From: Roseomonas sp. CECT 9278
GTDB lineage: Bacteria; Pseudomonadota; Alphaproteobacteria; Acetobacterales; Acetobacteraceae
Assembly: GCF_918698155.1 (NCBI RefSeq)
Contig: NZ_CAKKLX010000003.1
Span: 62,001-126,000, forward strand
Direction of reading: 5' to 3'
DNA: 64,000 nucleotides
Part shown: piece after piece, positions 51,588 through 62,359 of the stretch
Position numbering within the stretch: the first letter of the stretch is position 1
How the letters are laid out: the number at the start of each line of letters is the position of its first letter
Translations under genes and position numbers: made by a program
Notes under the pieces: generated by a model
Told to the model about the DNA's origin: nothing
The model's database searches: none
Seen by the model: the letters and a program-made list of their open reading frames with translations, nothing else

Positions 51588-52526
51588 ATGAAGGTGGGAT
51601 TCATCGGCCTCGGCACCATGGGCGCCTTCATCGCGGCCAACCTGCAGAAGGCCGGGCATGACCTGGTGATCCACGACGTGCGGCGCGACGCCGGCGCGAA
51701 CCGCCTGGCCGCCGGCGCCGTCTGGGCCGACACGCCGCGCGCGGTGGCCGAGCAATCCGACATCGTCTTCACCTCGCTGCCCGGCCCGAAGGAGGTCGAG
51801 CCGGTGATGTTCGGCGCCGATGGCATCATCGCCGGGGTGAAGCCCGGCACGGCGGTGTTCGACCTGTCGACCAATTCCCAGGCGCTGGTGCGCCGCTTCG
51901 CCGAGGCGCTCGCCGACAAGGGCGCCTACGGCTTCGACGCCCCGGTCAGCGGCGGGCCGAAGGGCGCGGAGACCGGCAGGCTGGCGATCTGGGTCGGCGG
52001 CGACCGCACGGCCTATGACCGCTTCAAGCCGGTGCTCGACGCCTTCGGCGACCAGGCGCGCTACATCGGGCCGGTGGGGACCGCGACGGTCGCGAAGCTG
52101 GTCCACAACATGGCCGGCTACGCCATCCAGACCGCAATGGCGGAGGTCTTCTCGATGGGCGTGAAGGCGGGCATGGACCCGCTGGAATTGTGGGAATCGG
52201 TGCGCCAGGGCGCGCTGGGCCGCAAGCGCACCTTCGACCGGCTGGGCGACCAGTTCCTGGTCGACCACTACGACCCGCCATCCTTCGCGCTGAAGCTGGC
52301 GCACAAGGACATCTCGCTGGCGGTCGGGCTGGGGCGCGAGCTCGGCGTGCCGATGCGCCTGTGCAACCTGGTGCTGGAAGACTTCAACGAGGCGCTGAAT
52401 CACCCGGGCTGGGATTCGCTCGACAGCCGCGTGCCGATGAAGATGCAGCTCGACCGCGCGGGCGTGGCGATCAAGTGCGACCCCAAGGCGGTGCAGGCGG
52501 TGCTCGACGCGGATGGCGCCACATGA
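51588..52526 (+). CDS. 3-hydroxyisobutyrate dehydrogenase-like oxidoreductase
   Basis: 312 residues. Rossmann GFIGLGTMGAFIAANLQKAGH (4-24), DAPVSGGPKGAETGRLAIWVGGD, and catalytic Lys in VAKLVHNMAGY (~170). The family includes tartronate semialdehyde reductase and hydroxyisobutyrate dehydrogenase. ATG 51588 sits 4 nt after the CMD stop. Overlaps the next gene by ATGA. Confidence 0.9.
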   Translation: MKVGFIGLGTMGAFIAANLQKAGHDLVIHDVRRDAGANRLAAGAVWADTPRAVAEQSDIVFTSLPGPKEVEPVMFGADGIIAGVKPGTAVFDLSTNSQALVRRFAEALADKGAYGFDAPVSGGPKGAETGRLAIWVGGDRTAYDRFKPVLDAFGDQARYIGPVGTATVAKLVHNMAGYAIQTAMAEVFSMGVKAGMDPLELWESVRQGALGRKRTFDRLGDQFLVDHYDPPSFALKLAHKDISLAVGLGRELGVPMRLCNLVLEDFNEALNHPGWDSLDSRVPMKMQLDRAGVAIKCDPKAVQAVLDADGAT

Positions 52527-53308
52527 CCTGGAAGGTCTACGCGCTGCGCTACGCCATGCGCGATGCGCGGCGGCACGAGCACTTCATCGGCGGCGACCCG
52601 CATGACGCGCCGATGCCGATGGACTACTTCGTCTGGGCCATGGTGCGCGACGGCCAGGCCATCGTGCTCGATACCGGCTTCACCGAGCCGGTGGCCCGCA
52701 AGCGCGCGCGCACCTGGCTGCGCTGCCCGGTCGACAGCCTGCGCCTGCTGGGGGTCGACCCGGATGCGGTGGAGGATGTGGTGATCTCCCACCTGCACTA
52801 CGACCATGTCGGCACCTTCCACAAATTCGCCCGCGCGCGCTTCCACCTCCAGGAAGCCGAGATGCACTACGCCTGCGGCCACTACATGAAGCACCGCAAG
52901 CTGCGCCATTCCTTCGAGGTCGAGGACGTCGCCGGCATCATCCGCATGACCTACGCCGACCGCGTGGTGTTCCACGACGGCGATGCCGAACTGGCGCCCG
53001 GCATCACGCTGCATGTCGCGCCGGGCCATTCCGCCGGGCTGCAATGCGTGCGCGTGGCGACCGAGCGCGGCCAGGTGGTGCTCGCCTCCGACGTCACGCA
53101 CTACTACGAACACATGGAGACCGGCCGGCCCTACACCACGGTCTTCCACGTGGGCGGCCTGCTGGACGGCTTCGACCGGCTGCGCGCGCTGGCACCTTCG
53201 CCCGCGCATATCGTGCCCGGCCACGACCCTGAGGTGATGCGCCGCTACCCTGCCGTGCCGGGGCTCGCGGGCATCGCCGTGGAACTGCATCGCGACCCGA
53301 TCGCATGA
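52523..53308 (+). CDS. metallo-beta-lactamase fold hydrolase (AHL-lactonase-like, second copy)
   Basis: 261 residues. HLHYDHVGTFHKF (~90-102) with the HxHxDH ligand set, VAPGHSAGLQCV, LASDVTHYYEHM and PGHDPEV. N-terminus YFVWAMVRDGQAIVLDTGFTEP is typical of AiiA-like lactonases. It may open a lactone in the pathway, or quench N-acyl homoserine lactones; I cannot tell. ATGA overlaps on both sides. Confidence 0.86.
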   Translation: MTWKVYALRYAMRDARRHEHFIGGDPHDAPMPMDYFVWAMVRDGQAIVLDTGFTEPVARKRARTWLRCPVDSLRLLGVDPDAVEDVVISHLHYDHVGTFHKFARARFHLQEAEMHYACGHYMKHRKLRHSFEVEDVAGIIRMTYADRVVFHDGDAELAPGITLHVAPGHSAGLQCVRVATERGQVVLASDVTHYYEHMETGRPYTTVFHVGGLLDGFDRLRALAPSPAHIVPGHDPEVMRRYPAVPGLAGIAVELHRDPIA

Positions 53309-54300
53309 CGCTGCGCGACGGCGTCTTCACGCTTGGCGACCTGCCGCTGCGCCGCGGCGGCGTGCTGCCGGAGGCGCGGATCGTCTGGCGCACGCATGGC
53401 ACGCTGGCACCCGCGCGGGACAACGTGGTGCTGTACCCCACGAGCTATGGCGCGCAGCACCCGGACCTCGAATGGCTGATCGGGCCCGATGGCGTGCTGG
53501 ACCCGACGCGCTGGTTCATCGTCATCCCGAACATGTTCGGCAATGGGCTGTCCTCCTCGCCCAGCAACACCGCGCCCTGGCCGACGGTGGTGACGGCGCA
53601 TGACAACGTGGCGGCACAGAAGCGCCTGCTGGCCGAGGTGTTCGGCGTGGAGCGCCTGCACGCCGTCTATGGCTGGTCGATGGGCGCGCAGCAGGCCTAT
53701 CACTGGGCGGCGGCGTATCCCGACGCGGTGGACCGCGCGGTGATCAACTGCGGCAGCGCGCGCACCGCCACGCACAACCGCGTGTTCCTGGCCGGCATGA
53801 TGGCGGTGCTGGAAGCCGCGCCCGAATACGACGGCACGGCGCTGTTCGCCGCGCAGCCGAGCGCCGCGCTGCGGGCCTTCGGGCGGCTCTATGCCGGCTG
53901 GGCGCTCAGCCAGGATTTCTATCGCGCCGGGCTGCATGTGTCCGCGCTGGGCGCGCCGGACCTCGACACTTTCTACCGCACCGATTGGGAAGACCGCTTC
54001 GGCCGCCGTGCCGCCGCCGACCTGCTGGCCATGCTGCGGAGCTGGGATGCGGGGGACATCGCCGATGGCGGCGACCTGGTGGCCGCGCTGCGCGGCATCA
54101 CCGCGCGCGTGCTGTTGATGCCCTCCGAGACCGACCTGTATTTCCGCGTGGCCGACAATGCGGCCGAACTGCCGCATCTGAAGCACGGGCGCCTGGCGCC
54201 GATCCCGTCCGTCTGGGGCCATCGCGCCGGCAACCCGGTGGCGAACCCGGCCGACGCGGCCTTCATCAAACGCGAAGTGCGCGCCCTGCTCGACGCTTAA
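53305..54300 (+). CDS. MetX-like alpha/beta hydrolase (homoserine O-acetyltransferase family)
   Basis: 331 residues. ARIVWRTHGTLAPARDNVVLYPTSYG and the nucleophile elbow YGWSMGAQQAYHWA (Ser ~125) are the MetX pattern; acid/base residues are in LMPSETDLYFRVADN and VWGHRAGNPV (His ~305). Family members include acyltransferases and hydrolases; in this operon an ester or thioester hydrolase role is as likely as acyl transfer to homoserine. No met genes nearby. Confidence 0.85.
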   Translation: MTLRDGVFTLGDLPLRRGGVLPEARIVWRTHGTLAPARDNVVLYPTSYGAQHPDLEWLIGPDGVLDPTRWFIVIPNMFGNGLSSSPSNTAPWPTVVTAHDNVAAQKRLLAEVFGVERLHAVYGWSMGAQQAYHWAAAYPDAVDRAVINCGSARTATHNRVFLAGMMAVLEAAPEYDGTALFAAQPSAALRAFGRLYAGWALSQDFYRAGLHVSALGAPDLDTFYRTDWEDRFGRRAAADLLAMLRSWDAGDIADGGDLVAALRGITARVLLMPSETDLYFRVADNAAELPHLKHGRLAPIPSVWGHRAGNPVANPADAAFIKREVRALLDA

Positions 54301-54330
54301 CCGGCGCGCAAGACTGCCCGGCCTAGGGTC

Positions 54331-56489
<2,159 letters not shown>

Positions 56490-56493
<4 letters not shown>

Positions 56494-57836
56494 CCACGCG
56501 CCGCGCCCTGCCGCGCCGCCGCCGCCGCGCCCCCGGGCCGGCGCCCGAGGCCGTGCCCTTCCAGGACCCGCTGGAGGCGGTGATCGCCGAGCCCCCGCCG
56601 CGCCTGTTGCGCGGTGTGCACTGGCTGGTGGCGGCGCTGTTCGTCGCCCTGGTCGGCATTGCCGCGGTGGCGCAGGTGGATGTGGTGGTGACCGGCGCCG
56701 GCCGGCTCGCGCCCGATGCCCCGCCGATCGTGCTGCAACCGATGGAGCGCGCGGTGATCCGCGAGATCCGCGTGCGCCCCGGCGACGTGGTGCGGCGCGG
56801 CGACGTGCTGGCGCTGCTCGACCCGTCCTTCGCCGAGGCCGACCGCGCGGCGCTGGCCGCGCAGCGCGGCACCATCGCCGCCACGCTGGCGCGGCTCGAT
56901 GCCGAGCTGGCCGGCCTGGCGGCGCCCGACGCCCCCGACCGCGACGCCCGGCTCCAGGCCGGGCTGCAGGCGCAGCGGGCGGCCTTCGTCGCCACCCGCC
57001 TGCGGGCCCTCGATGAGGAAATGCAGGGCCAGCGCACCGCGATCCGCGCGCTGGAGGATGCCGACGCCGCCGCCGCCGAGCAGGTGGCGATCGCCCGCGA
57101 CATCGAGGCCCTGCGCGCCCGCCTGCTGGAAGGCCAGATCGGCTCGCGGCTCGCGTTGCTCGAGGCCCGGGCGCGGCGCATCGCCGCCGAACAGCAGCGC
57201 GAACAGGACCGCGCGCGGCTCGGGACGCTGCGCCACGCGCTGACGCAGAAGCAGGCGGAACGCCAGGCGTTCCTCGATGACTGGCGCCGCCAGGTGCTGG
57301 AGGAAGTCGCGCGGCTGCGGGCCGAGGCGGCGCGCGTGGACGAAGCCCATGGCAAGGCGGTGCGCCTGGCCGAGCTGACCACCATCGTGGCGCCGGCCGA
57401 CGGCACCGTGCTGGATGTCGCGCGCCGGTCGGCCGGGTCCATCCTGCGCGAGGCGGAGCCCCTGGTGACGCTGGTGCCCGCCGGCGCGCCGCTGATCGCC
57501 GAGGTGGCGCTGCGCTCCGCCGATGTCGGCCAGGCCCGGCCCGGCGACGCCGCCGTGGTGAAGATCGACGCCTTCCCCTGGCAGCGCCACGGCGCGCTGG
57601 CCGGCCGGCTGCGCGCCATCGCGCAGGATTCCCGCGGCGAGGACGGCGCGCCCGCCGCCCCCGCCGGCGCGCTGCACCGCGCCCAGGTGGTGCTGGACGC
57701 GCCGGTGCTGGCCGGCGGCACGCCGATGCCGGGCATGACCGTGACCGCCGAGATCCATGTCGGCTCGCGCAGCCTGCTGGCCACGCTGCTGCAGCCGCTG
57801 ATCCGCGGCGCGCGCGAAAGCCTGCGGGAGCCCTGA
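56490..57836 (+). CDS. type I secretion membrane fusion protein (HlyD family)
   Basis: 448 residues. Arg-rich cytoplasmic start ([15 protein letters not shown]), one membrane span WLVAALFVALVGIAAVAQV (~44-62), split lipoyl-like halves (PPIVLQPMERAVIREIRVRPGDVVRRGDVLALLD and VAPADGTVLDVARRSAG), a long coiled coil between (~115-300), and a C-terminal beta domain. Bridges the ABC transporter to an outer-membrane channel. Followed after 149 bp by the repeat protein gene. Confidence 0.92.
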
Positions 57837-57985
57837 GCGCCTTTAACCGTTGGGCAAGCGATGCGTGCGCATGCTGCCCGCGGCACCGTGCCGACAGGAC
57901 GTCCAAGCCGGTGCCCGACGTCGCCAGCCGCATCCACGGCCGGCGTCCTTTGTCCAGCACGGACAAGCACCGGCCGGAGCCTGCA

Positions 57986-60900
57986 ATGCCCGTCATCTCG
58001 TCGCTCAACACCACGCAGATCCAGGGTCTGACGACCACGACGATCGCGGGCCTGACCACCACCGACATCCGCAGCCTGGCCGCCACGCAGCTGGCCGCGC
58101 TGACCACCACGCAGGTGGGCGTGCTGGCCACCACGCAGATCGCGGCGCTGACCACCACGCAGGTCGGCGCGCTCGAGACCACCGATGTCGCGGTGCTGAC
58201 CACCGCGCAGCTGCGCGGGCTGGGCGCCACGCATATCGCGGCGCTGACCACCACGCAGGTCGGTGCGCTGACCACCACGCAGGTGGCCGGGCTCAGCGCG
58301 TCGCAGGTGGCGGGCTTCCAGACCTCCGACATCGCGGCGCTGACCACCACGCAGGTCGGCGCGCTGACCAGCACGCAGGCGGCGGCGCTGACCACCACGC
58401 AGCTGGTCGCGCTCGAGACCACCGATGTCGCGGTGCTCAGCACGACGCAGGTGCGCGCGCTGTCCTCGGCGCAGGTGGCGGCGCTGACCACCACGCAGGT
58501 TGGCGCGCTGACCACCACGCAGGTGGGGGCGCTGACCACCACGCAGGTGGCCGGGCTGTCCTCGGCCCAGGTGGTCGCGCTGAACACGACGCAGATCGGC
58601 GCCTTCACCTCGACCCAGCTCGGGGCCCTGACGCCGGCGCAGCTGCGCGCGTTCGACACCACCGACATCGCGGCGCTGACCACCACGCAGGTGGGCGGGT
58701 TGCGCTCCAGCCAGGTCACCGCGCTGACCACCACGCAGGTCGCGGCGCTCGAGACGACGGACCTCTCGGTGCTGACCACCACGCAGCTGCTCGGGATGTC
58801 GACCTCCCAGGTGGCGGCGCTGAGCACGACGCAGGTCGGCGCGCTGACCACCACGCAGGTGGCGGGGCTGGCGGCGCGCCAGGTGGCGGCGCTGGAGACC
58901 GCCGACCTCGCGGCATTGACCACCACGCAGGTGGGCGCGCTGTCCTCGGCGCAGCTCGGCGCGCTCGGCACCACGCAGGTGCGCGCGCTCGAGACCACCG
59001 ACCTCGCGGTGCTGACCACCACGCAGCTGCGCGGCCTGGGCGCCAGCCAGCTGGGGGCGCTGACCACCACCCAGGTGGGGGCGCTGACCACCACGCAGGT
59101 GGGCGGGCTGACCACCACGCAGATCGCCGGGCTGACCTCCAGCCAGGTCGCCGCCATGACCACGACGCAGCTCGGCGCATTGACCTCGACCCAGGTCGCC
59201 GGGCTGTCCACGGTGCAGCTGCGCGGCTTCGACACCACCGACATCGGCGCACTGACCACCACGCAGGTGGGCGGGCTGAGCGCGACGCAGCTCGGGTCGC
59301 TGACCACGACGCAGGTGGGCGGGCTCGAGACCACCGACATCGCGGTGCTGACCACCACGCAGGTGCGCGGGCTCGGCGCCAGCCTGGTCGGCGCGCTGAC
59401 CACGACGCAGGTGGGTGCGCTGACCACCACGCAGGTCGCCGGCCTGTCGGTCAGCCAGGTGGCCGGCTTCGAGACCACCGACATCGCGGCGCTGACCACG
59501 ACACAGCTCGGCGCGCTGTCCAGCACGCAGGTCGGTGCGCTGACCACGGCGCAGGCCCGCGCGCTCGAGACCACCGACCTCGCGGCGCTGACCACGACGC
59601 AGATGCGCGGCCTGACGGCAGCGCAGCTGGGCGCGCTGACCACCACCCAGGTGGGTGCGCTGACCACCACGCAGGTCGCGGCACTCACCACCACGCAGGT
59701 CGGCGGGCTGTCTTCCACCCAGGTGGTGGCGCTGACCACGACACAGCTCGGCGCGTTGACCACGACGCAGGTCGGCGGCCTGACCACGGCGCAGCTGGCC
59801 GGCTTCGACACCACCGACATCGCGGCGCTGACCACCACCCAGGCCGGCGGGCTGCGCAGCTCGCAGATCGCCGGGCTGTCCACCGCGCAGGTCGCGGCGC
59901 TCGAGACCACGGACCTGGCGACGCTCACGACCACGCAGCTGCTGGGGCTGACCGCGGCGCAGGTGGCGGGGCTGACCACGACACAGGTGGCGGCGCTGAC
60001 CACCACGCAGGTGGCGGCGCTGACCAGCGTGCAGGTCGCCGCCATCCAGAGCACCGACCTCGCCGCGCTGACCACGACCCAGGTGGCGGCGTTGACCGCC
60101 ACGCAGATCGGTGCGCTCGTGACCTCGCAGCTGCTCGGGCTCGAGACCACCGACCTCGCGGTGCTGAGCACGACCCAGGTGCGCGGGCTGCGCGCCACGC
60201 AGCTGGCGTCGCTGACCACCACGCAGATGGCCGCGCTGACCACGACGCAGGTCGATGCCCTGACCACCACGCAGGTCGCCGGCCTGACCTCGACACAGGT
60301 CGGCGCGCTCACCTCGACACAGCTGGGCGCCTTGACCTCGACGCAGGTCGGCGCCCTGTCCACGGCGCAGCTGCGCGGGCTGGACACCACCGATATCGGC
60401 GTCCTGACCACGACGCAGGCGGGTGGGCTGACCTCGACGCAGCTCGGGTCGCTCACCACCACGCAGCTCGGCGGCCTTGAGACCACCGACCTCGCGGTGC
60501 TGACCACGACGCAGCTGCGCGGGCTCGGCTCCTCCCAGGTCGCTGGCCTGACCACCACGCAGATGGGCGCGCTGACCACCACGCAGGTCGGCGGCCTGAC
60601 GCCGACGCAGCTTTCGGGCCTGACCACGACGCAGGTGGGTGCGCTGACCACCACCCAGATGGGCGCGGTCGGCACCACCGCGCTGCGCGGTCTGCTGCCG
60701 ACGCAGATCGGCGCGCTGACCACGACGCAGGTGGGTGCGCTGACCACGACGCAGGTGGGCGCGCTGACCGCGACCCAGCTGGCCGGCCTGGAATCGACCG
60801 ATGTCGCGGCGCTGACCACGACTCAGGTGGGCGTGCTGTCCACCACGCAGGTGGCGGCGCTGAACACCACGCAGCTGCGCGGCCTTGAGACCACCGACCT

Positions 60901-62335
60901 GGCCGTGCTGACCACCACGCAGCTGCGCGCGCTGGGCGCCACCATGATCGGCGCGCTGACCACGACGCAGGCGGCGGCGCTGACCACCACGCAGGTCGTC
61001 GGGCTCAGCAACACCCAGCTTGGCGGGCTGACCTCGACGCAGGTCTCGGCGCTGACCACCACGCAGCTGGGGGCGCTGACCTCGACCCAGGTGGGTGCGC
61101 TGACCACGGCGCAGCTGCGCGGCTTCGACACCACCGACATCGCCGGCCTGACCACCACGCAGGTGGCCGGCCTGGTCAGCAGCCAGGTCGCCGGGCTGAC
61201 CACGACGCAGCTGGTGGCGCTGGAGACGACGGACCTCGCGACGCTCGGCACCACGCAGCTGCGCGGGCTGTCGACCACGCAGGTGGCGGCGCTGAACACC
61301 ACGCAGGTGGGCGCGCTGACCACGACGCAGCTCGCGGGGCTGACCTCGGCGCAGGTGGCGGCGCTGACCACCACGCAGGTCGGCGTGCTGAGCACGACGC
61401 AGGTGGGCGGCCTCGGCACCACGCAGGTGCGCGGGCTGACCACGGCGCAGCTGGCCGCGCTCAGCACCACGCAGGTCGGCGCGTTGACCACCACGCAGAT
61501 CGCCGCGGTCTCGGTGGCGCAGCTGCCGGGGTTCGAGACCACCGACCTCGCGGCCTTCACCACCACACAGATCGGCGCGCTCAGCCGCACGCTGGTCGGC
61601 GCGCTGTCCACCACCCAGGTCCGCGCGCTGGAGACCACCGACCTCGCGGTGCTGACCACGACGCAGGTCGGTGGCCTGGTGGCGTCGCAGGTGGGGGCGC
61701 TGACCACGACGCAGGTCGGTGCCCTGACCACCACGCAGTTGGCGGTGCTGACCACGACCCAGGTGGGGGCGCTGACCACGACGCAGGTCGGCGTGCTGAC
61801 CACGACCCAGGTGGGGGCGCTCGGCACCACGCAGGTGCGCGGGCTCTCCACGGCCCAGCTGGCGGCGCTGACCACGACCCAGGTGGGCGCGCTGAGCACG
61901 ACCCAGATCGGCGCGCTGGGCGTGACCCAGGTGCGCGGGATCGAATCGACCGACGTCGCGGTGTTGAACACGACGCAGATCGGCGCCCTGACCTCGACGC
62001 AGATCAACGCGCTGACCGGGCCGCAGGTGGCGGCGTTGAGCTCCACCGCCATCGCCGCGCTGACCACCACCCAGCAGGTCGGTCTGACCTCCAGCCAGCT
62101 GGGCGAACTGACCACCACGCAGGTGGCCGCGCTCAGCACCACGGGCGTGGTGGCGCTGACCACGACGCAGGTGGCGGGGCTGACCACGACGCAGATCGGC
62201 GCCTTCAGCACGACGCAGGTCGGCGCGCTTGAAACCAGCGACATCGTCGCACTGACCGACGAACAGGTGGCCGGCTTCACCACCACGCAGATCGACGTGA
62301 TGACCACCGCGCAGGTGAACGCCCTGTTCGCCTGA
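57986..62335 (+). CDS. giant octapeptide-repeat protein, probable type I secretion substrate
   Basis: 1,449 residues: a 5-residue start (MPVIS), exactly 180 uninterrupted octapeptides (most common form ALTTTQVG), and a 4-residue end (ALFA). Consensus by position: A/G-L-T/S/x-T/S-T/S/A-Q-V/L/I-G/A. My count gives 123 Thr in the first 60 units; no Lys, Cys, Trp or Tyr anywhere. About 26 units have Asp at position 6, usually with Glu/Asp at position 3 (xETTDxA). Units 8-103 form four 24-unit (576-bp) superrepeats. No Sec signal and no RTX nonapeptides. ATG 57986 (GGAG 6 nt upstream) is chosen over GTG 57911, which would add 25 unrelated residues. Function unknown; adhesin, surface layer or matrix protein is inference. 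Confidence 0.9.
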   Translation: MPVISSLNTTQIQGLTTTTIAGLTTTDIRSLAATQLAALTTTQVGVLATTQIAALTTTQVGALETTDVAVLTTAQLRGLGATHIAALTTTQVGALTTTQVAGLSASQVAGFQTSDIAALTTTQVGALTSTQAAALTTTQLVALETTDVAVLSTTQVRALSSAQVAALTTTQVGALTTTQVGALTTTQVAGLSSAQVVALNTTQIGAFTSTQLGALTPAQLRAFDTTDIAALTTTQVGGLRSSQVTALTTTQVAALETTDLSVLTTTQLLGMSTSQVAALSTTQVGALTTTQVAGLAARQVAALETADLAALTTTQVGALSSAQLGALGTTQVRALETTDLAVLTTTQLRGLGASQLGALTTTQVGALTTTQVGGLTTTQIAGLTSSQVAAMTTTQLGALTSTQVAGLSTVQLRGFDTTDIGALTTTQVGGLSATQLGSLTTTQVGGLETTDIAVLTTTQVRGLGASLVGALTTTQVGALTTTQVAGLSVSQVAGFETTDIAALTTTQLGALSSTQVGALTTAQARALETTDLAALTTTQMRGLTAAQLGALTTTQVGALTTTQVAALTTTQVGGLSSTQVVALTTTQLGALTTTQVGGLTTAQLAGFDTTDIAALTTTQAGGLRSSQIAGLSTAQVAALETTDLATLTTTQLLGLTAAQVAGLTTTQVAALTTTQVAALTSVQVAAIQSTDLAALTTTQVAALTATQIGALVTSQLLGLETTDLAVLSTTQVRGLRATQLASLTTTQMAALTTTQVDALTTTQVAGLTSTQVGALTSTQLGALTSTQVGALSTAQLRGLDTTDIGVLTTTQAGGLTSTQLGSLTTTQLGGLETTDLAVLTTTQLRGLGSSQVAGLTTTQMGALTTTQVGGLTPTQLSGLTTTQVGALTTTQMGAVGTTALRGLLPTQIGALTTTQVGALTTTQVGALTATQLAGLESTDVAALTTTQVGVLSTTQVAALNTTQLRGLETTDLAVLTTTQLRALGATMIGALTTTQAAALTTTQVVGLSNTQLGGLTSTQVSALTTTQLGALTSTQVGALTTAQLRGFDTTDIAGLTTTQVAGLVSSQVAGLTTTQLVALETTDLATLGTTQLRGLSTTQVAALNTTQVGALTTTQLAGLTSAQVAALTTTQVGVLSTTQVGGLGTTQVRGLTTAQLAALSTTQVGALTTTQIAAVSVAQLPGFETTDLAAFTTTQIGALSRTLVGALSTTQVRALETTDLAVLTTTQVGGLVASQVGALTTTQVGALTTTQLAVLTTTQVGALTTTQVGVLTTTQVGALGTTQVRGLSTAQLAALTTTQVGALSTTQIGALGVTQVRGIESTDVAVLNTTQIGALTSTQINALTGPQVAALSSTAIAALTTTQQVGLTSSQLGELTTTQVAALSTTGVVALTTTQVAGLTTTQIGAFSTTQVGALETSDIVALTDEQVAGFTTTQIDVMTTAQVNALFA
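57986..62335 (+). repeat. 24-bp coding tandem array with 576-bp superperiod
   Basis: 180 imperfect 24-bp units, each one octapeptide. Acidic units fall at numbers 3, 8, 14, 18, 28, 32, 38, 42, 52, 56, 62, 66, 76, 80, 86, 90, 100, 104, 117, 121, 131, 135, 148, 152, 165, 177: spacing 6-4-10-4 repeats four times (58169-60472), then becomes 13-4-10-4-13-4-13-12. Alternate 576-bp blocks resemble each other most, suggesting a 1,152-bp duplication. Confidence 0.95.
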
Positions 62336-62359
62336 CGCCAACCTGCAGGAGACCACGGC

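Noticed and set aside
57850-60480. An 876-codon plus-strand frame rich in DHHAGGRA
   Set aside because: Plus-one shadow of the octapeptide gene; ends without reason midway, no start signal.
57986-62335. CRISPR-like appearance of many short repeats
   Set aside because: The repeats are contiguous 24-bp coding units without spacers, read in one frame with a start, a stop and a ribosome binding site.
57986-62335. RTX (GGxGxDxxx) calcium-binding repeats in the secreted protein
   Set aside because: I looked for glycine-rich nonapeptides through all 180 units and found none; the periodic acidic TTD units are a different pattern.
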